Positions 35,652 to 44,739 of a DNA stretch of 64,000 nt are shown here, piece after piece. The DNA comes from Agriterribacter humi. GTDB lineage: Bacteria > Bacteroidota > Bacteroidia > Chitinophagales > Chitinophagaceae. Below the pieces are notes generated by a model. That model did not search any database and was not told where the DNA came from. It worked only from the letters and a program-made list of their open reading frames with translations. The stretch lies in the NCBI RefSeq assembly GCF_009192765.1, contig NZ_VOHQ01000001.1, forward strand, positions 186,001 through 250,000, read 5' to 3'. Each line of letters begins with the position of its first letter. Position 1 is the first letter of the stretch. The position numbers and the translations under genes are program-made.

Positions 35652-37187
35652 TCAGTTAATGAGTTCCCAAACCTCAATCGCGTATGGCGAAACGACTACC
35701 TCTATACTCCCCGTTTTCACAAGGGCAGCAGCTTCACCATATAAATGTTGCAGGCGTTTATTTGCAAATGAAATTTTATCAGCACTGGAATTGATGTACA
35801 CCATTTCAGCATTGCCCGATAAATTGATTACTATTATGATAACCTGATCTTCACTATATCGCAAAAAGGAATATGCATTGTCCGAATGGTTGGCCAATGT
35901 TTTATATTTCCCGTGTGCAATAGCTGCATTTGATTTTTTTAAAACCATGAGTTGTTTATAAAAATTCCACAAAGAATGCACATCATTCTTTTGTTCTTCC
36001 AATGAAATACCATCATCCTGTCTCAGGTTACTGTCGTGCCACCAGGGACCGGTATCTTTGTACCACAAAGCCATTCCTTTCCGGGAAATATCTTTATACC
36101 ATTTAAATGCTTCGCGCCGTGGAATATCATTTCCATCGGATATGCCATATTTTCCAAATCCCCCCTCTCCTGTCATACCCAGTTCCTGCCCGTAATAAAT
36201 AGCTGCTGTTCCACCCAACAACAGGTTTAAGGCAGCGCCCGTACGTAATTTATGGGTATCGCTCAACACATGCGAAGCGAAACGTTGTGTGTCATGATTC
36301 TCTATAAATACAATATTTTGGCTGATGTCAGGTATAATATTGAAAGTAGTTTCAGCTATTTGAGCTATTCTTTCTTTTTCAAATGCAAGCATTGCTTCCC
36401 TGAGCGGAAAAGCGAATACGCGGTCTGCACCACTCTTTTGTATATAATCTTCGCCAAACGAATTCCAATCGGTTTGTTCGGCAATAAAGATCAGTTCCGG
36501 ATTATCTTTTTTTAGTTTACTGATCAATGGCTTCCAGAATGTTTCAAACAAATTACTGAGCCGCTTTTTATTGTCGAGCGTATCCATCATATGATCCAGC
36601 CGAAAACCATCCACACCATCCGCCGCATTACCCGGATTAGTCCAGTAACTGAATAGCCTGTACATATAATCCTGCACTTTTTTATTATGCAGGTTAACGG
36701 TGGTAATGTTCCTGTAAACCGCGTCATACCCATGCACGCCATTGATATCAAATATTATGGTTTCCGGTATTTTGTTTTCTTCATCTTTATACAGCAAATA
36801 TTCACTAAATGGAGAAGATGGATTTTCGTAAGTATCTTTATACCATACATGATCTTCGGTTATATACTGGATCTCCATATCCATGTATATTTTCATTCCC
36901 CTGTGATGTACTTCCCTTACTAATGTAAAATAAGATTCAGCCGTTCCATATGCAGGATCAATGGATTCAAAATCATCCGCAAAATAATTGTGATAATAGG
37001 CGGACCTGTAGAGGGGAGTAAGTAAAATGGAAGTAACACCCAGGTCCTGCAAATAGTCTAACTTTTGTATCAACCCGTTCAGGTCGCCATGCCTGTCATC
37101 ATTGCTATCGAAAAAGCTACGCTGAAATATGTGGTAAATAATTTCGGCATTGGAAGGATTATCGCTATTGCTCTTTTTAATATGCAT
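35652..37187 (-). CDS. GH13 alpha-amylase family hydrolase, cytoplasmic
   Basis: A 511-residue enzyme without a signal peptide. The GH13 conserved regions are intact: DGFRLDHMMD with nucleophile D198, FIAEQTDW with acid/base E237, and FIENHDTQRF with H298-D299. The C-terminal beta domain covers about 430-511. It would act on alpha-glucan oligosaccharides or trehalose-like sugars in the cytoplasm. No other alpha-glucan genes adjoin it; the GH13 remnant at 25358 is a different, exported type. Confidence 0.9.
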   Translation of the reverse strand: MHIKKSNSDNPSNAEIIYHIFQRSFFDSNDDRHGDLNGLIQKLDYLQDLGVTSILLTPLYRSAYYHNYFADDFESIDPAYGTAESYFTLVREVHHRGMKIYMDMEIQYITEDHVWYKDTYENPSSPFSEYLLYKDEENKIPETIIFDINGVHGYDAVYRNITTVNLHNKKVQDYMYRLFSYWTNPGNAADGVDGFRLDHMMDTLDNKKRLSNLFETFWKPLISKLKKDNPELIFIAEQTDWNSFGEDYIQKSGADRVFAFPLREAMLAFEKERIAQIAETTFNIIPDISQNIVFIENHDTQRFASHVLSDTHKLRTGAALNLLLGGTAAIYYGQELGMTGEGGFGKYGISDGNDIPRREAFKWYKDISRKGMALWYKDTGPWWHDSNLRQDDGISLEEQKNDVHSLWNFYKQLMVLKKSNAAIAHGKYKTLANHSDNAYSFLRYSEDQVIIIVINLSGNAEMVYINSSADKISFANKRLQHLYGEAAALVKTGSIEVVVSPYAIEVWELIN

Positions 37188-37290
37188 ATTGCAGACTGCA
37201 ATATAACAACAACACGATAGTTTCTTTATACTGTTCTAATTGGAAAAGAAAACGCTGCGGCAAAAAAGTGAGTTTATGATCATCAAAATC

Positions 37291-39207
37291 TTATTTTGAC
37301 AAGATAGTCAGTTCCGTGCGCCTGTTCCCGGCTCTTCCTTCTTCCGTAGTATTATTGGTTACAGGTTGAGACGCGCCAAAGCCTTTGTATTGCAAGCGTA
37401 CAGCTTCAATGCCTTTGGTAATAAGATAATCAACCACTGCTTTTGCACGGTTGTCAGACAGTTTTACATTATCGGCTGCTTTACCCGTATTATCGGTGTG
37501 CCCGCTGATCAGTATCTTAATACCGGGATTATCGTTAAGTAATTCCACTACACGGTTTAGTTCGGCTATGGATTGCTGTTTTAATTCAAACTCGTTAACA
37601 TCAAAAAAGATATTGTTGAGAATAACAGAAGCATTTGCTTCTATAGGCTGCAGTCCAATATCAATGGTATAGGTAGCGTCGGGCGTTTTTTGGCTGAACG
37701 GAAAATTCCCTGAGTAAAATAAGTATCCTTTCCGGTTTACATTAAATGCATAATCTTTGCCCAATGGCAGTGTAATAAGATAATGACCGCTTTCATTGGT
37801 TTGTACTTTTACAAGGGTTTGTCCTGAAGCAATATCAATTAATTCCACTGCAGAGGGCAATCCCTCTTTGGTTGTGCTGTCAAATACTTTTCCCTGCACC
37901 CATAATGTTTTGTTGGGCCGTATATCTTCCCGCATTTCAAAAGTATAAATATCCAGTCCGCCACGTGTGTCCGACCTGTCGCTGGCATAATATGCGGTTT
38001 TACCATCTGCCGCCACTACCAGGCTGCCTTCATTTTCGGTAGTATTAATAGGATAGCCTAAGTTTTCAATATTATCCCAGGTACCATCACTTTGTTTGCG
38101 GGCAAGAAACAGATCATCGCCACCATATCCTGTTAATCCATTAGAAGTGAAATACATGGTTTGATTATCTGCATGAATAAAAGGGCAGCTTTCATCACCG
38201 CCTGTATTTATTTTTGAGCCCAGGTTTTCGGGTTTGCCCCAGCGCCCGTTGGGCATACGTTTTGAAACATAAATATCTTTACCGCCATATCCGCCGGGCC
38301 TGTTGCTGGAAAAATACAATTCCCGCTTATCGGGCGAAAGGCATGGCGAAGATTCCCAGAATTCACTGTTTACGGATTCTCCCAGGTTTTCGGGCGTGCT
38401 CCATCCTCTTTTGGTAAGAGATGAAAAAAACAAATCGCAGCTTCCCATCCCTTCCGGAAAATTACAGCCTGTAAATACCAGCCACTCACCATCCTGGGAA
38501 ATATTTTGCGCTCCTTCATTGAAATTGCTGTTAATGTCTCCATCAATCCCTTTTGCTTTCGACCAAAGACTATCGTTACGGTCGCTCACAAAAAAATCTT
38601 CATTATACCCCTTCACGCGCCGGGTAAACACCAATGTTTTGTCATCTATGGTAACAGAAGGATAGTACTCGAGATCTGCACTATTAATACTGTCGCCGGC
38701 ATTACGGGGAGCAAAAACATAATTTTTAGTGGGGTGATCCTTATCGTACTGCACAGCAAACTCAAAAGAACGTTTGCGGTATTCGCCTGCTTTACGGCTG
38801 GGCTCATTAAGATCGGGATTGGCAAGAAATTCATTCACCGCATTAAGCGCCGGCTCAAACCGTCCTGCTCCTGCCAGGTTAATAGCATAGGGCAGCTTAT
38901 AATCTTCCGTATATTGCATGTCCATTTCAAAAGCCTTTTCGTAAGCAGCTATGCAACTGTCGTATGCTTTCATTTCGCCGTAAATGCCAGCCTTGGTAAG
39001 CCACGCATCCACGTACCGCTCATCTGCTCCGAGGGCACGATCTATAAATTGCAGGGCTTCTTTGTAATGACCATTTTGCGCCTGGTCGAGCCCCAGGTTA
39101 TAAAAATTAATCGCTTTTTTATTTATTTTCTGAGGATCATATTGCTGGGCGAAAGATACGCTGCACAACAGGCAGATGCAGAACAATATAGCTATTCGGT
39201 TTATCAT
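37291..39207 (-). CDS. PorE-like OmpA-family protein (TPR, WD40-like, CarboxypepD_reg, OmpA)
   Basis: A 638-residue exported protein with signal peptide ending near SVSFAQ. TPR-like helices (about 25-150) are followed by WD40/PD40-like blades (about 185-440) with repeated ELYFSSNRPGGYGGKDIY-type segments, a carboxypeptidase-regulatory-like domain (about 450-520) and an OmpA C-terminal peptidoglycan-binding domain (about 530-638, SGHTDNTGKAADN). This is the domain order of PorE of the type IX secretion system. Several paralogues occur per genome, so a T9SS role is a reasonable but unproven guess; no other por genes are in the window. Confidence 0.85.
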   Translation of the reverse strand: MINRIAILFCICLLCSVSFAQQYDPQKINKKAINFYNLGLDQAQNGHYKEALQFIDRALGADERYVDAWLTKAGIYGEMKAYDSCIAAYEKAFEMDMQYTEDYKLPYAINLAGAGRFEPALNAVNEFLANPDLNEPSRKAGEYRKRSFEFAVQYDKDHPTKNYVFAPRNAGDSINSADLEYYPSVTIDDKTLVFTRRVKGYNEDFFVSDRNDSLWSKAKGIDGDINSNFNEGAQNISQDGEWLVFTGCNFPEGMGSCDLFFSSLTKRGWSTPENLGESVNSEFWESSPCLSPDKRELYFSSNRPGGYGGKDIYVSKRMPNGRWGKPENLGSKINTGGDESCPFIHADNQTMYFTSNGLTGYGGDDLFLARKQSDGTWDNIENLGYPINTTENEGSLVVAADGKTAYYASDRSDTRGGLDIYTFEMREDIRPNKTLWVQGKVFDSTTKEGLPSAVELIDIASGQTLVKVQTNESGHYLITLPLGKDYAFNVNRKGYLFYSGNFPFSQKTPDATYTIDIGLQPIEANASVILNNIFFDVNEFELKQQSIAELNRVVELLNDNPGIKILISGHTDNTGKAADNVKLSDNRAKAVVDYLITKGIEAVRLQYKGFGASQPVTNNTTEEGRAGNRRTELTILSK

Positions 39208-39618
39208 TATTATATGTAAGAAATGATAACGAAGCTATTCAAAAATTATTCCGCAGTATAAAAGAAATTGTTAATGGCCGCCCGAAGCAGCATTAATAAT
39301 TGATTCAGTACTTGCAGTTCATATTTCGTTAATTGGTGATTTTGCCACAAAGTTACAAGATCACAAAGGAAAACGTTTTGTGGCTATATTGCTTTTTTTA
39401 TGATCGTCTTCGGAAGTATTTTTAGTTTTTGAGCAACCCCTAATTTAAAGTTGGATTATGTATTGCGACCCTGGAAGGGTCGAACAATAAATGTTTTACC
39501 GCTGAAAAAACAGGCACAAAAAGCCTGCAGGATCCTGTACAAACAAAAAGCCTGTAAGCTTGCCGTACTTATATTCCGTGCAAATCTTACAGGTTCTGAA
39601 AAACTATATGAAATTTTA
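39208..39618. repeat. Gap with small hairpins downstream of infC
   Basis: No gene is seen. CCACAAAGTTACAAGATCAC (from 39350) is a stutter of the ACAAAG word and ends in TTTTGTGG (39376-39383), which can pair with its start. CGACCCT (39466-39472) and AGGGTCG (39476-39482) form a 7-bp hairpin with a 3-base loop like those at 49712-49825. CCTGTAAG (about 39552) and CTTACAGG (about 39587) form a longer-range inverted repeat. Confidence 0.6.
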
Positions 39619-40203
39619 TTACTTTTTCTTCTTCTGGCTTTTAGGAGCAAAAATAATCATCATCCTTTTACCTTCTAATTTAGGCAATCCTTCAGGAGCG
39701 CCCATTTCGTTCAATCTTTCGGCAAACTTAAGGAGGAGCAATTCGCCTCTCTCTTTAAACATAATAGCACGGCCTTTAAACTGCACATATGCTTTTACTT
39801 TATTGCCATCCTTCAAAAAATCTTCGGCATGTTTGGCTTTAAAATTAAAGTCGTGCTCATCTGTATTGGGTGTGAACCGTATTTCCTTTACCTCAGAAAC
39901 TTTGGAATTGGCTTTCATTTCCTTTTCCTTCTTCTTCTTTTCGTACAGGAACTTATTATAATCAATGATCCTGCATACAGGGGGATCTGCATTTGGAGAA
40001 ATTTCTACAAGGTCGAGTCCCTGTTCAATAGAAAGCTTTAATGCATCCTGTATAGAATATACGCCTACTTCCACATTATCGCCTACCAGTCTTACCTGGG
40101 GCACTCTTATCATGTGATTAGTGCGATGCTCCTGCTGTTGTTCTTTTCTGAAACGGGGGTTGAAATTACCCCTGGTAAATTGCGGTCGTGGTGGAAATGC
40201 CAT
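39619..40203 (-). CDS. infC: Translation initiation factor IF-3
   Basis: A 194-residue protein with both IF-3 domains. The N-terminal domain begins around [24 protein letters not shown]; the C-terminal domain contains [31 protein letters not shown] and ends in a Lys tail. An N-terminal extension rich in Pro, Arg and Gln (about 1-30) precedes the conserved start. It binds the 30S subunit and monitors initiator tRNA. It follows thrS by 131 bases, but the usual downstream ribosomal genes rpmI and rplT are absent. Confidence 0.96.
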   Translation of the reverse strand: MAFPPRPQFTRGNFNPRFRKEQQQEHRTNHMIRVPQVRLVGDNVEVGVYSIQDALKLSIEQGLDLVEISPNADPPVCRIIDYNKFLYEKKKKEKEMKANSKVSEVKEIRFTPNTDEHDFNFKAKHAEDFLKDGNKVKAYVQFKGRAIMFKERGELLLLKFAERLNEMGAPEGLPKLEGKRMMIIFAPKSQKKKK

Positions 40204-40334
40204 TTACAATTTTTAAAGTGATACTCCTTTTCAGGGAGGTTTTAATTGTTATTGTTAAGATTTGAAATAATCTGTTTAACCGGATGAGCTATTGTTTTTT
40301 GTTTCTCTTCTCACTTTTAACCTTTCTCCTTCCC

Positions 40335-42263
40335 CTATCCCCTGTTCTTTATTTCAACGACTGTTTCTTTAATAAAATCGTCAACCGGTTTTGAGCCAGT
40401 GTCGCCTTTGCCCTGTCTTCTTACCGCCACTTTATTTTCATTTACTTCCTTCTCTCCCACAACCAGCATATAAGGTACTTTGGCCAACTCGGTATCGCGT
40501 ATCTTTCTGCCTATCTTTTCAGGTCTGTCGTCAATCTCAGCACGAATATCCGCATTTTTCAACGATTCCAAAACATTTTGTGCATATTCCATGAACTTGT
40601 CACTGATGGGTAAAATCTTTACCTGTAGCGGCGCCAGCCATACCGGAAATTTACCTGCATAATGTTCCAGCAAAAAACCGATAAAGCGTTCATGGGTCCC
40701 TAATGGCGCCCTGTGAATGATGAGCGGTATTTCGGGCGCATTATCCTTATTGGTGAATTCCAGCTTAAAACGCCTGCCCTGTGCAAAATCTACCTGGTTG
40801 GTTGCCAAAGTAAATTCCCGTCCGATGGTGCTCCATATCTGCACATCAATTTTAGGGCCGTAAAAGGCAGCTTCATCCTGCACTTCCACAAAAGGTGTAT
40901 TGGTGCGTATCAACACATCTCTAACCAATGCTTCGGTTTCCAGCCACAATGCCGGCTCATCCACATATTTCTTTCCCAGTTTGGAAGCATCGTGTAAACT
41001 AAGCCGCATGACATATTTATCAATGCCAAAAATCTTAAAATATTTAAGGTACATTTCATTTACCGACTTAAACTCTTCATAAAATTGTTCTTTAGTACAG
41101 TAAATGTGCGCATCGTTCATATGGAGGCAGCGAACCCTCATCAAACCAAACAACTCCCCACTCTGCTCGTAACGGTAGCAGGTTCCGTATTCGGCCAAAC
41201 GATATGGAAGGTCCTTATAACTTTTGGGCTCAGCAGCAAATATTTTATGATGGTGCGGACAATTCATCGCCTTTAGGTAGTATTTGGTGCCATCCAGTTC
41301 CATAGGCGGATACATGCTATCCTGGTAATAGGGCAAATGTCCGCTGGTGAGGTACAGGCTTTCTTTGGCTATATGCGGCGTAACCACTCTTTTATAACCT
41401 GCTCTTTCTTCTGTGTCTTTGGCTAATTTTTCGAGCGCCTCAATAACAATTGCCCCATTGGGTAGCCACAAAGGCAGCCCCGGTCCAATATCATCATCAA
41501 ATGCAAAAATGCCCAACTCTTTACCCAACTTGCGATGATCCCGCTTTTTTGCTTCCTCCAGCATATGCAGGTATTCATCCAATTCTTTTTGATTGGGAAA
41601 GGTTATTCCATATATGCGGGTAAGTTGCTTATTCTTTTCATCGCCCTTCCAGTATGCACCGGCAATATTGGTAAGCTTGATGGCTTTTATTAAACCCGTT
41701 TGGGGAATATGCGGCCCGCGGCACAAGTCGGTAAATGCTCCCTGGCTGTAAAAAGTGATATTGCCATCTTCCAGGTTTTGCAACAGGTCAAGCTTGTATT
41801 CATCTCCCTTATCTTCAAAATATTTTATGGCATCTTTTTTCGAAATTTCCTTACGGATATATGGGTTGCCCTGCTTTGCCAGTTCCGACATTTTTTTTTC
41901 GATGGCCGCCAGATCTTCTTCACTTACTTTTCTATCGCCTAAATCCATATCATAGTAAAAGCCGTTCTCAACAGGCGGGCCCACCCAAAACTTTACACCA
42001 GGAAACTGCGCCTCAACCGCTTCGGCCAATAAATGCGCAGAGGAATGCCAGAAAGTGGATTTACCTTCTGCTTCATTCCAGGTTAGTAATTTTAATGTGC
42101 TGTCGTTATAAACAGGACGCGTAGCGTCCCATACCTGCCCGTTTACAACCGCAGCCAGTACTTTTTTTGATAGTCCTTCACTGATAGATTTTGCAATATC
42201 CAATGCAGTAGTGCCTGGTTCATATTCGCGTACTGCGCCATCCGGAAAAGTAATTTTCACCAT
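40335..42263 (-). CDS. thrS: Threonyl-tRNA synthetase
   Basis: A 642-residue class II synthetase of usual length: N-terminal TGS domain (about 1-62), editing domain with HSSAHLLAEAV, catalytic core (about 265-535) with MNCPHHHKIF and RCLHMNDAHIYC, and a C-terminal anticodon-binding domain. A strong Shine-Dalgarno AGGAGG sits 7 bases before the ATG, unusual among Bacteroidetes, and supports the start. Its TAnnTTTG promoter box lies in the divergent gap. Confidence 0.97.
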   Translation of the reverse strand: MVKITFPDGAVREYEPGTTALDIAKSISEGLSKKVLAAVVNGQVWDATRPVYNDSTLKLLTWNEAEGKSTFWHSSAHLLAEAVEAQFPGVKFWVGPPVENGFYYDMDLGDRKVSEEDLAAIEKKMSELAKQGNPYIRKEISKKDAIKYFEDKGDEYKLDLLQNLEDGNITFYSQGAFTDLCRGPHIPQTGLIKAIKLTNIAGAYWKGDEKNKQLTRIYGITFPNQKELDEYLHMLEEAKKRDHRKLGKELGIFAFDDDIGPGLPLWLPNGAIVIEALEKLAKDTEERAGYKRVVTPHIAKESLYLTSGHLPYYQDSMYPPMELDGTKYYLKAMNCPHHHKIFAAEPKSYKDLPYRLAEYGTCYRYEQSGELFGLMRVRCLHMNDAHIYCTKEQFYEEFKSVNEMYLKYFKIFGIDKYVMRLSLHDASKLGKKYVDEPALWLETEALVRDVLIRTNTPFVEVQDEAAFYGPKIDVQIWSTIGREFTLATNQVDFAQGRRFKLEFTNKDNAPEIPLIIHRAPLGTHERFIGFLLEHYAGKFPVWLAPLQVKILPISDKFMEYAQNVLESLKNADIRAEIDDRPEKIGRKIRDTELAKVPYMLVVGEKEVNENKVAVRRQGKGDTGSKPVDDFIKETVVEIKNRG

Positions 42264-42270
42264 ATATAAT

Positions 42271-42302
42271 TCCTCCTGTTCCTTAAAAAGAGTGCAAATT
42301 TA
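42271..42302 (-). promoter_or_regulatory. thrS promoter box and Shine-Dalgarno
   Basis: Read on the minus strand, TAAATTTG (42302-42295) matches TAnnTTTG, and AGGAGGA (42277-42271) is a strong ribosome binding site just before the thrS ATG. Confidence 0.5.
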
Positions 42303-42357
42303 ACGAACTATTGGCGTATCATTTCATTTACCGCACCAATTTCCTTAGTATTGAGAT

Positions 42358-42365
42358 TATTTTTG
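42358..42365 (+). promoter_or_regulatory. Putative -7 box of the gene at 42370
   Basis: TATTTTTG matches TAnnTTTG but lies only 4 bases before the ATG at 42370. If it is used, translation more likely starts at Met7 (42388), which directly precedes the hydrophobic signal core. Confidence 0.35.
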
Positions 42366-42369
42366 CTTT

Positions 42370-43458
42370 ATGAAAGTTTTGTATGCAATGAAAGGATGGT
42401 TTGTGTTGATTTTAGTATTGGGTAGCTATCATGGTATAGGTCAGAATCTCAGCGGGCAATGGCGTGGCTCATTCAATTCGGCAGGCAATGTTGTTGCCAT
42501 GGAAGGAGAAACAGAATATGTGCTGGAGCTGTATATTAAGGGCGACAAGGTTAGCGGGTATTCTTATTCGTATTTTAATTATCCCGAAAAAAAGTATTAT
42601 GTGATATGCAGGCTGGAAGGCAGTTATGAATCTTCGAGCAAATCGGTGGTGGTAAATGAAGAAGAAAGAATTAAAGGCAATACACCACCCGACTGGGGCG
42701 ATTGTTTGCAAACGCATATCCTTACCTTTTTAAAGCAGGGCAGCACGGAAAAATTAGTAGGCAGATGGCGGGGATACCGTCCGGATGGTTGTGGGGTAGG
42801 CAGTACTGAACTGGAAAGAAAGACCCTTACACGGGTTGTTCCCCGTAAATCTTCACCCCAAAAAAACACTCCGTCAATAGCAAAACAAAAAACCACCACT
42901 CAGCAAAACCTTATTCATAAACCCAAATCCGGTTCGGGTACAACTAAAAAATCCGCGCCCAAAAAAAATCCACCGGTTGTAAAAAAGAATAATACAAAGC
43001 CTAAAGCTGCAACACCCGATAAAGAAACGATCGTTCCTAAAACCCAAAGGGTTCAAGGCGCTACAAGATCTGAGCTACCAGATATTACAGCTCCTGAGCT
43101 TCCGGGATATGCCAAAAGAAGTAAAAACATTCTAAAGGTCATAGAAATTCCAACAGACGGGGAATTTAAGGTAGACTTTTATGATAATGGAGAAATTGAC
43201 GGTGATACGATCTCCGTTTTTTACAACAACAAATTGTTGTTATCACATCACCGTTTAACAGATCAGCCGCTTTCTTTAACAATTAAACTTGATACTACCC
43301 GCGAAGAAAATGAACTGGTAATGTATGCCGATAACCTGGGCGCCATTCCTCCCAACACCGCTCTAATGATTGTAACGGTAGGTGGTAAACGCTACGAAGT
43401 ATACATTACTTCAACAGAAAAATTAAGCGGAACCATACGGTTTAAACGGAAAGAGTGA
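42370..43458 (+). CDS. Exported two-domain hypothetical protein with Lys/Pro/Thr linker
   Basis: A 362-residue protein with a signal peptide (WFVLILVLGSYHGIGQ). Residues about 25-150 form a domain containing two related GxWRG segments (LSGQWRGSFN, LVGRWRGYRP), suggesting a lipocalin-like barrel. A low-complexity basic linker (about 155-240) rich in Lys, Pro and Thr follows. The C-terminal domain (about 255-362) contains DFYDNGEIDGDTISVFYNNKLL, seen in exported Bacteroidetes proteins of unknown role. I do not recognise a named family. Met7 is an alternative start. Confidence 0.75.
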   Translation: MKVLYAMKGWFVLILVLGSYHGIGQNLSGQWRGSFNSAGNVVAMEGETEYVLELYIKGDKVSGYSYSYFNYPEKKYYVICRLEGSYESSSKSVVVNEEERIKGNTPPDWGDCLQTHILTFLKQGSTEKLVGRWRGYRPDGCGVGSTELERKTLTRVVPRKSSPQKNTPSIAKQKTTTQQNLIHKPKSGSGTTKKSAPKKNPPVVKKNNTKPKAATPDKETIVPKTQRVQGATRSELPDITAPELPGYAKRSKNILKVIEIPTDGEFKVDFYDNGEIDGDTISVFYNNKLLLSHHRLTDQPLSLTIKLDTTREENELVMYADNLGAIPPNTALMIVTVGGKRYEVYITSTEKLSGTIRFKRKE

Positions 43459-43926
43459 CAGGGAGTTTATTTATGATTTGTGGTTTGTAGTTTATCGTTG
43501 CATTGTGTTCCGGATTTGAAATTTGAGATTGGTTCGGGTTGCAGGGTGCAGGTTGCAGGATGCAGGTTGCAAGTTGCAGGGTACAAGGAGCCACTAACGA
43601 CAGCATGAACGCTTGAATGGTGGGATATTAGTTGTTAGTGGTTAGTGGTGGTTGCAGGAAGATGCGGTCGGTACCCGGCATAAGGAGGGTCAGACCGCAT
43701 CTTTGCGTTACCGCTCTCAGGGTGAATGGTGAAAAGTGAAAGGTGAATGGTAAATTTATCGTTTCACGTTTATCGTTTCCCGGGGTGAGAAATGAGAGGT
43801 GAAACGTGAGAAGTGAAAACACTATTCACTGCCAGCAGGCAGGTTTGGTTCTTTTCATTTGTTTCCTGGTGCTTTGTATTTCCTTCTGGTTACTCCCCTG
43901 CAACTTGCGACTTGTACTCCCAGGCA
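43459..43926. repeat. Large composite stutter-repeat region
   Basis: A 468-base gap of layered repeats. TTTGTAGTTTATCG lies near 43483-43496. GGTTGCAGG/GTGCAGG/TTGCAAG words run over 43537-43583. ACTAACGACAG is at 43593-43603. GTTAGTGGTTAGTGG lies near 43635. GTGAAAAGTGAAAGG words run around 43725-43750. The hairpin element of 17816 recurs at 43769-43810, here with 8-bp arms CGTTTCAC (43760-43767) and GTGAAACG (43799-43806). An inverted CTGCAACTTGCGACTTG copy sits at 43900-43916. Open frames here are not genes. Confidence 0.85.
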
Positions 43927-44739
43927 CTACTTCAATCTTTCCAAAGCCTCCCTTGCGGCAGCAAAATCTTTATCCAGTCCCAGGGTTTTTTGATAATACA
44001 ATGTTGCTTCCGCTTTATTGCCCAGCGCTTCCTGGCACCTGCCCGACTGGTAATAGGCTTCGGCAAAAGTATTGCTCACCTGTATGGCCCGCTCAAACAC
44101 TTTTAGTGCCTCAGCATAATTTTGCTGGTCGTACAGCAGCAAGCCTTTCTCAATATAAGCCTCTAAAAAAGTATAATCATTTTTAATGCACTCATCAAAC
44201 TGCTCAATGGCTTTTGCCTTATTATTGATATTGGAATAATACAATCCTTTAATGAATCTTGCCTGCGAAGCAACACGCGGCTCTTCCGCCAGGTTAATGA
44301 TCCTGTCGGCAATGGCAAGCGCTTCTGGTTTTAACTGGTTCGCATATACTGCCGACAATTGCAATAAAGGCTCCGCGAACATGGGTGCTCTTTCCACAGA
44401 TTTTTTTAATGCAGTAATGCCGTTAACCGTATCCCCGCTCTGCAAAAAAATGGCTCCCCGCCTGTACCACAGCCCGGCATTTAAACTGTCAGCAGCAAGC
44501 ATGGTATCATTTTGCGTAAGCGCTTCTTTAAACCTGTTGTTCTTTAACAGTGCATCCATTAAAAGATAGCGAAGTCCGGCAGAGTCGGGCTTTGCCTTTA
44601 CTGCCTGCTGTAACTTTTGTATCGTTACGGATGGATTTTCCGGCTCCGCTATGGTATTCGTACGATCAGGCGAAGTATTGCACGCACAGAAAAAAACTGC
44701 CAGTAATAAAATGGGTATATTAAACCGCCTGATCCTCAT
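43927..44739 (-). CDS. Tetratricopeptide-repeat lipoprotein
   Basis: A 270-residue lipoprotein with lipobox FFCAC around residue 19. About six TPR-like helical pairs cover 40-265 (for example [28 protein letters not shown]). Such proteins serve as scaffolds at the cell envelope. Its start overlaps the end of purL by 20 bases, so it is translated from purL mRNA. Confidence 0.87.
   Translation of the reverse strand: MRIRRFNIPILLLAVFFCACNTSPDRTNTIAEPENPSVTIQKLQQAVKAKPDSAGLRYLLMDALLKNNRFKEALTQNDTMLAADSLNAGLWYRRGAIFLQSGDTVNGITALKKSVERAPMFAEPLLQLSAVYANQLKPEALAIADRIINLAEEPRVASQARFIKGLYYSNINNKAKAIEQFDECIKNDYTFLEAYIEKGLLLYDQQNYAEALKVFERAIQVSNTFAEAYYQSGRCQEALGNKAEATLYYQKTLGLDKDFAAAREALERLK

Noticed and set aside
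39456-39650. Basic 64-codon minus-strand frame after infC as ribosomal protein L35
   Set aside because: Length is right for rpmI but the sequence lacks the L35 N-terminal MPKxKT-type signature.
43806-44186. Open frame of 126 codons on the plus strand
   Set aside because: It starts inside the stutter-repeat region and runs antisense into the TPR lipoprotein gene; composition is not protein-like.
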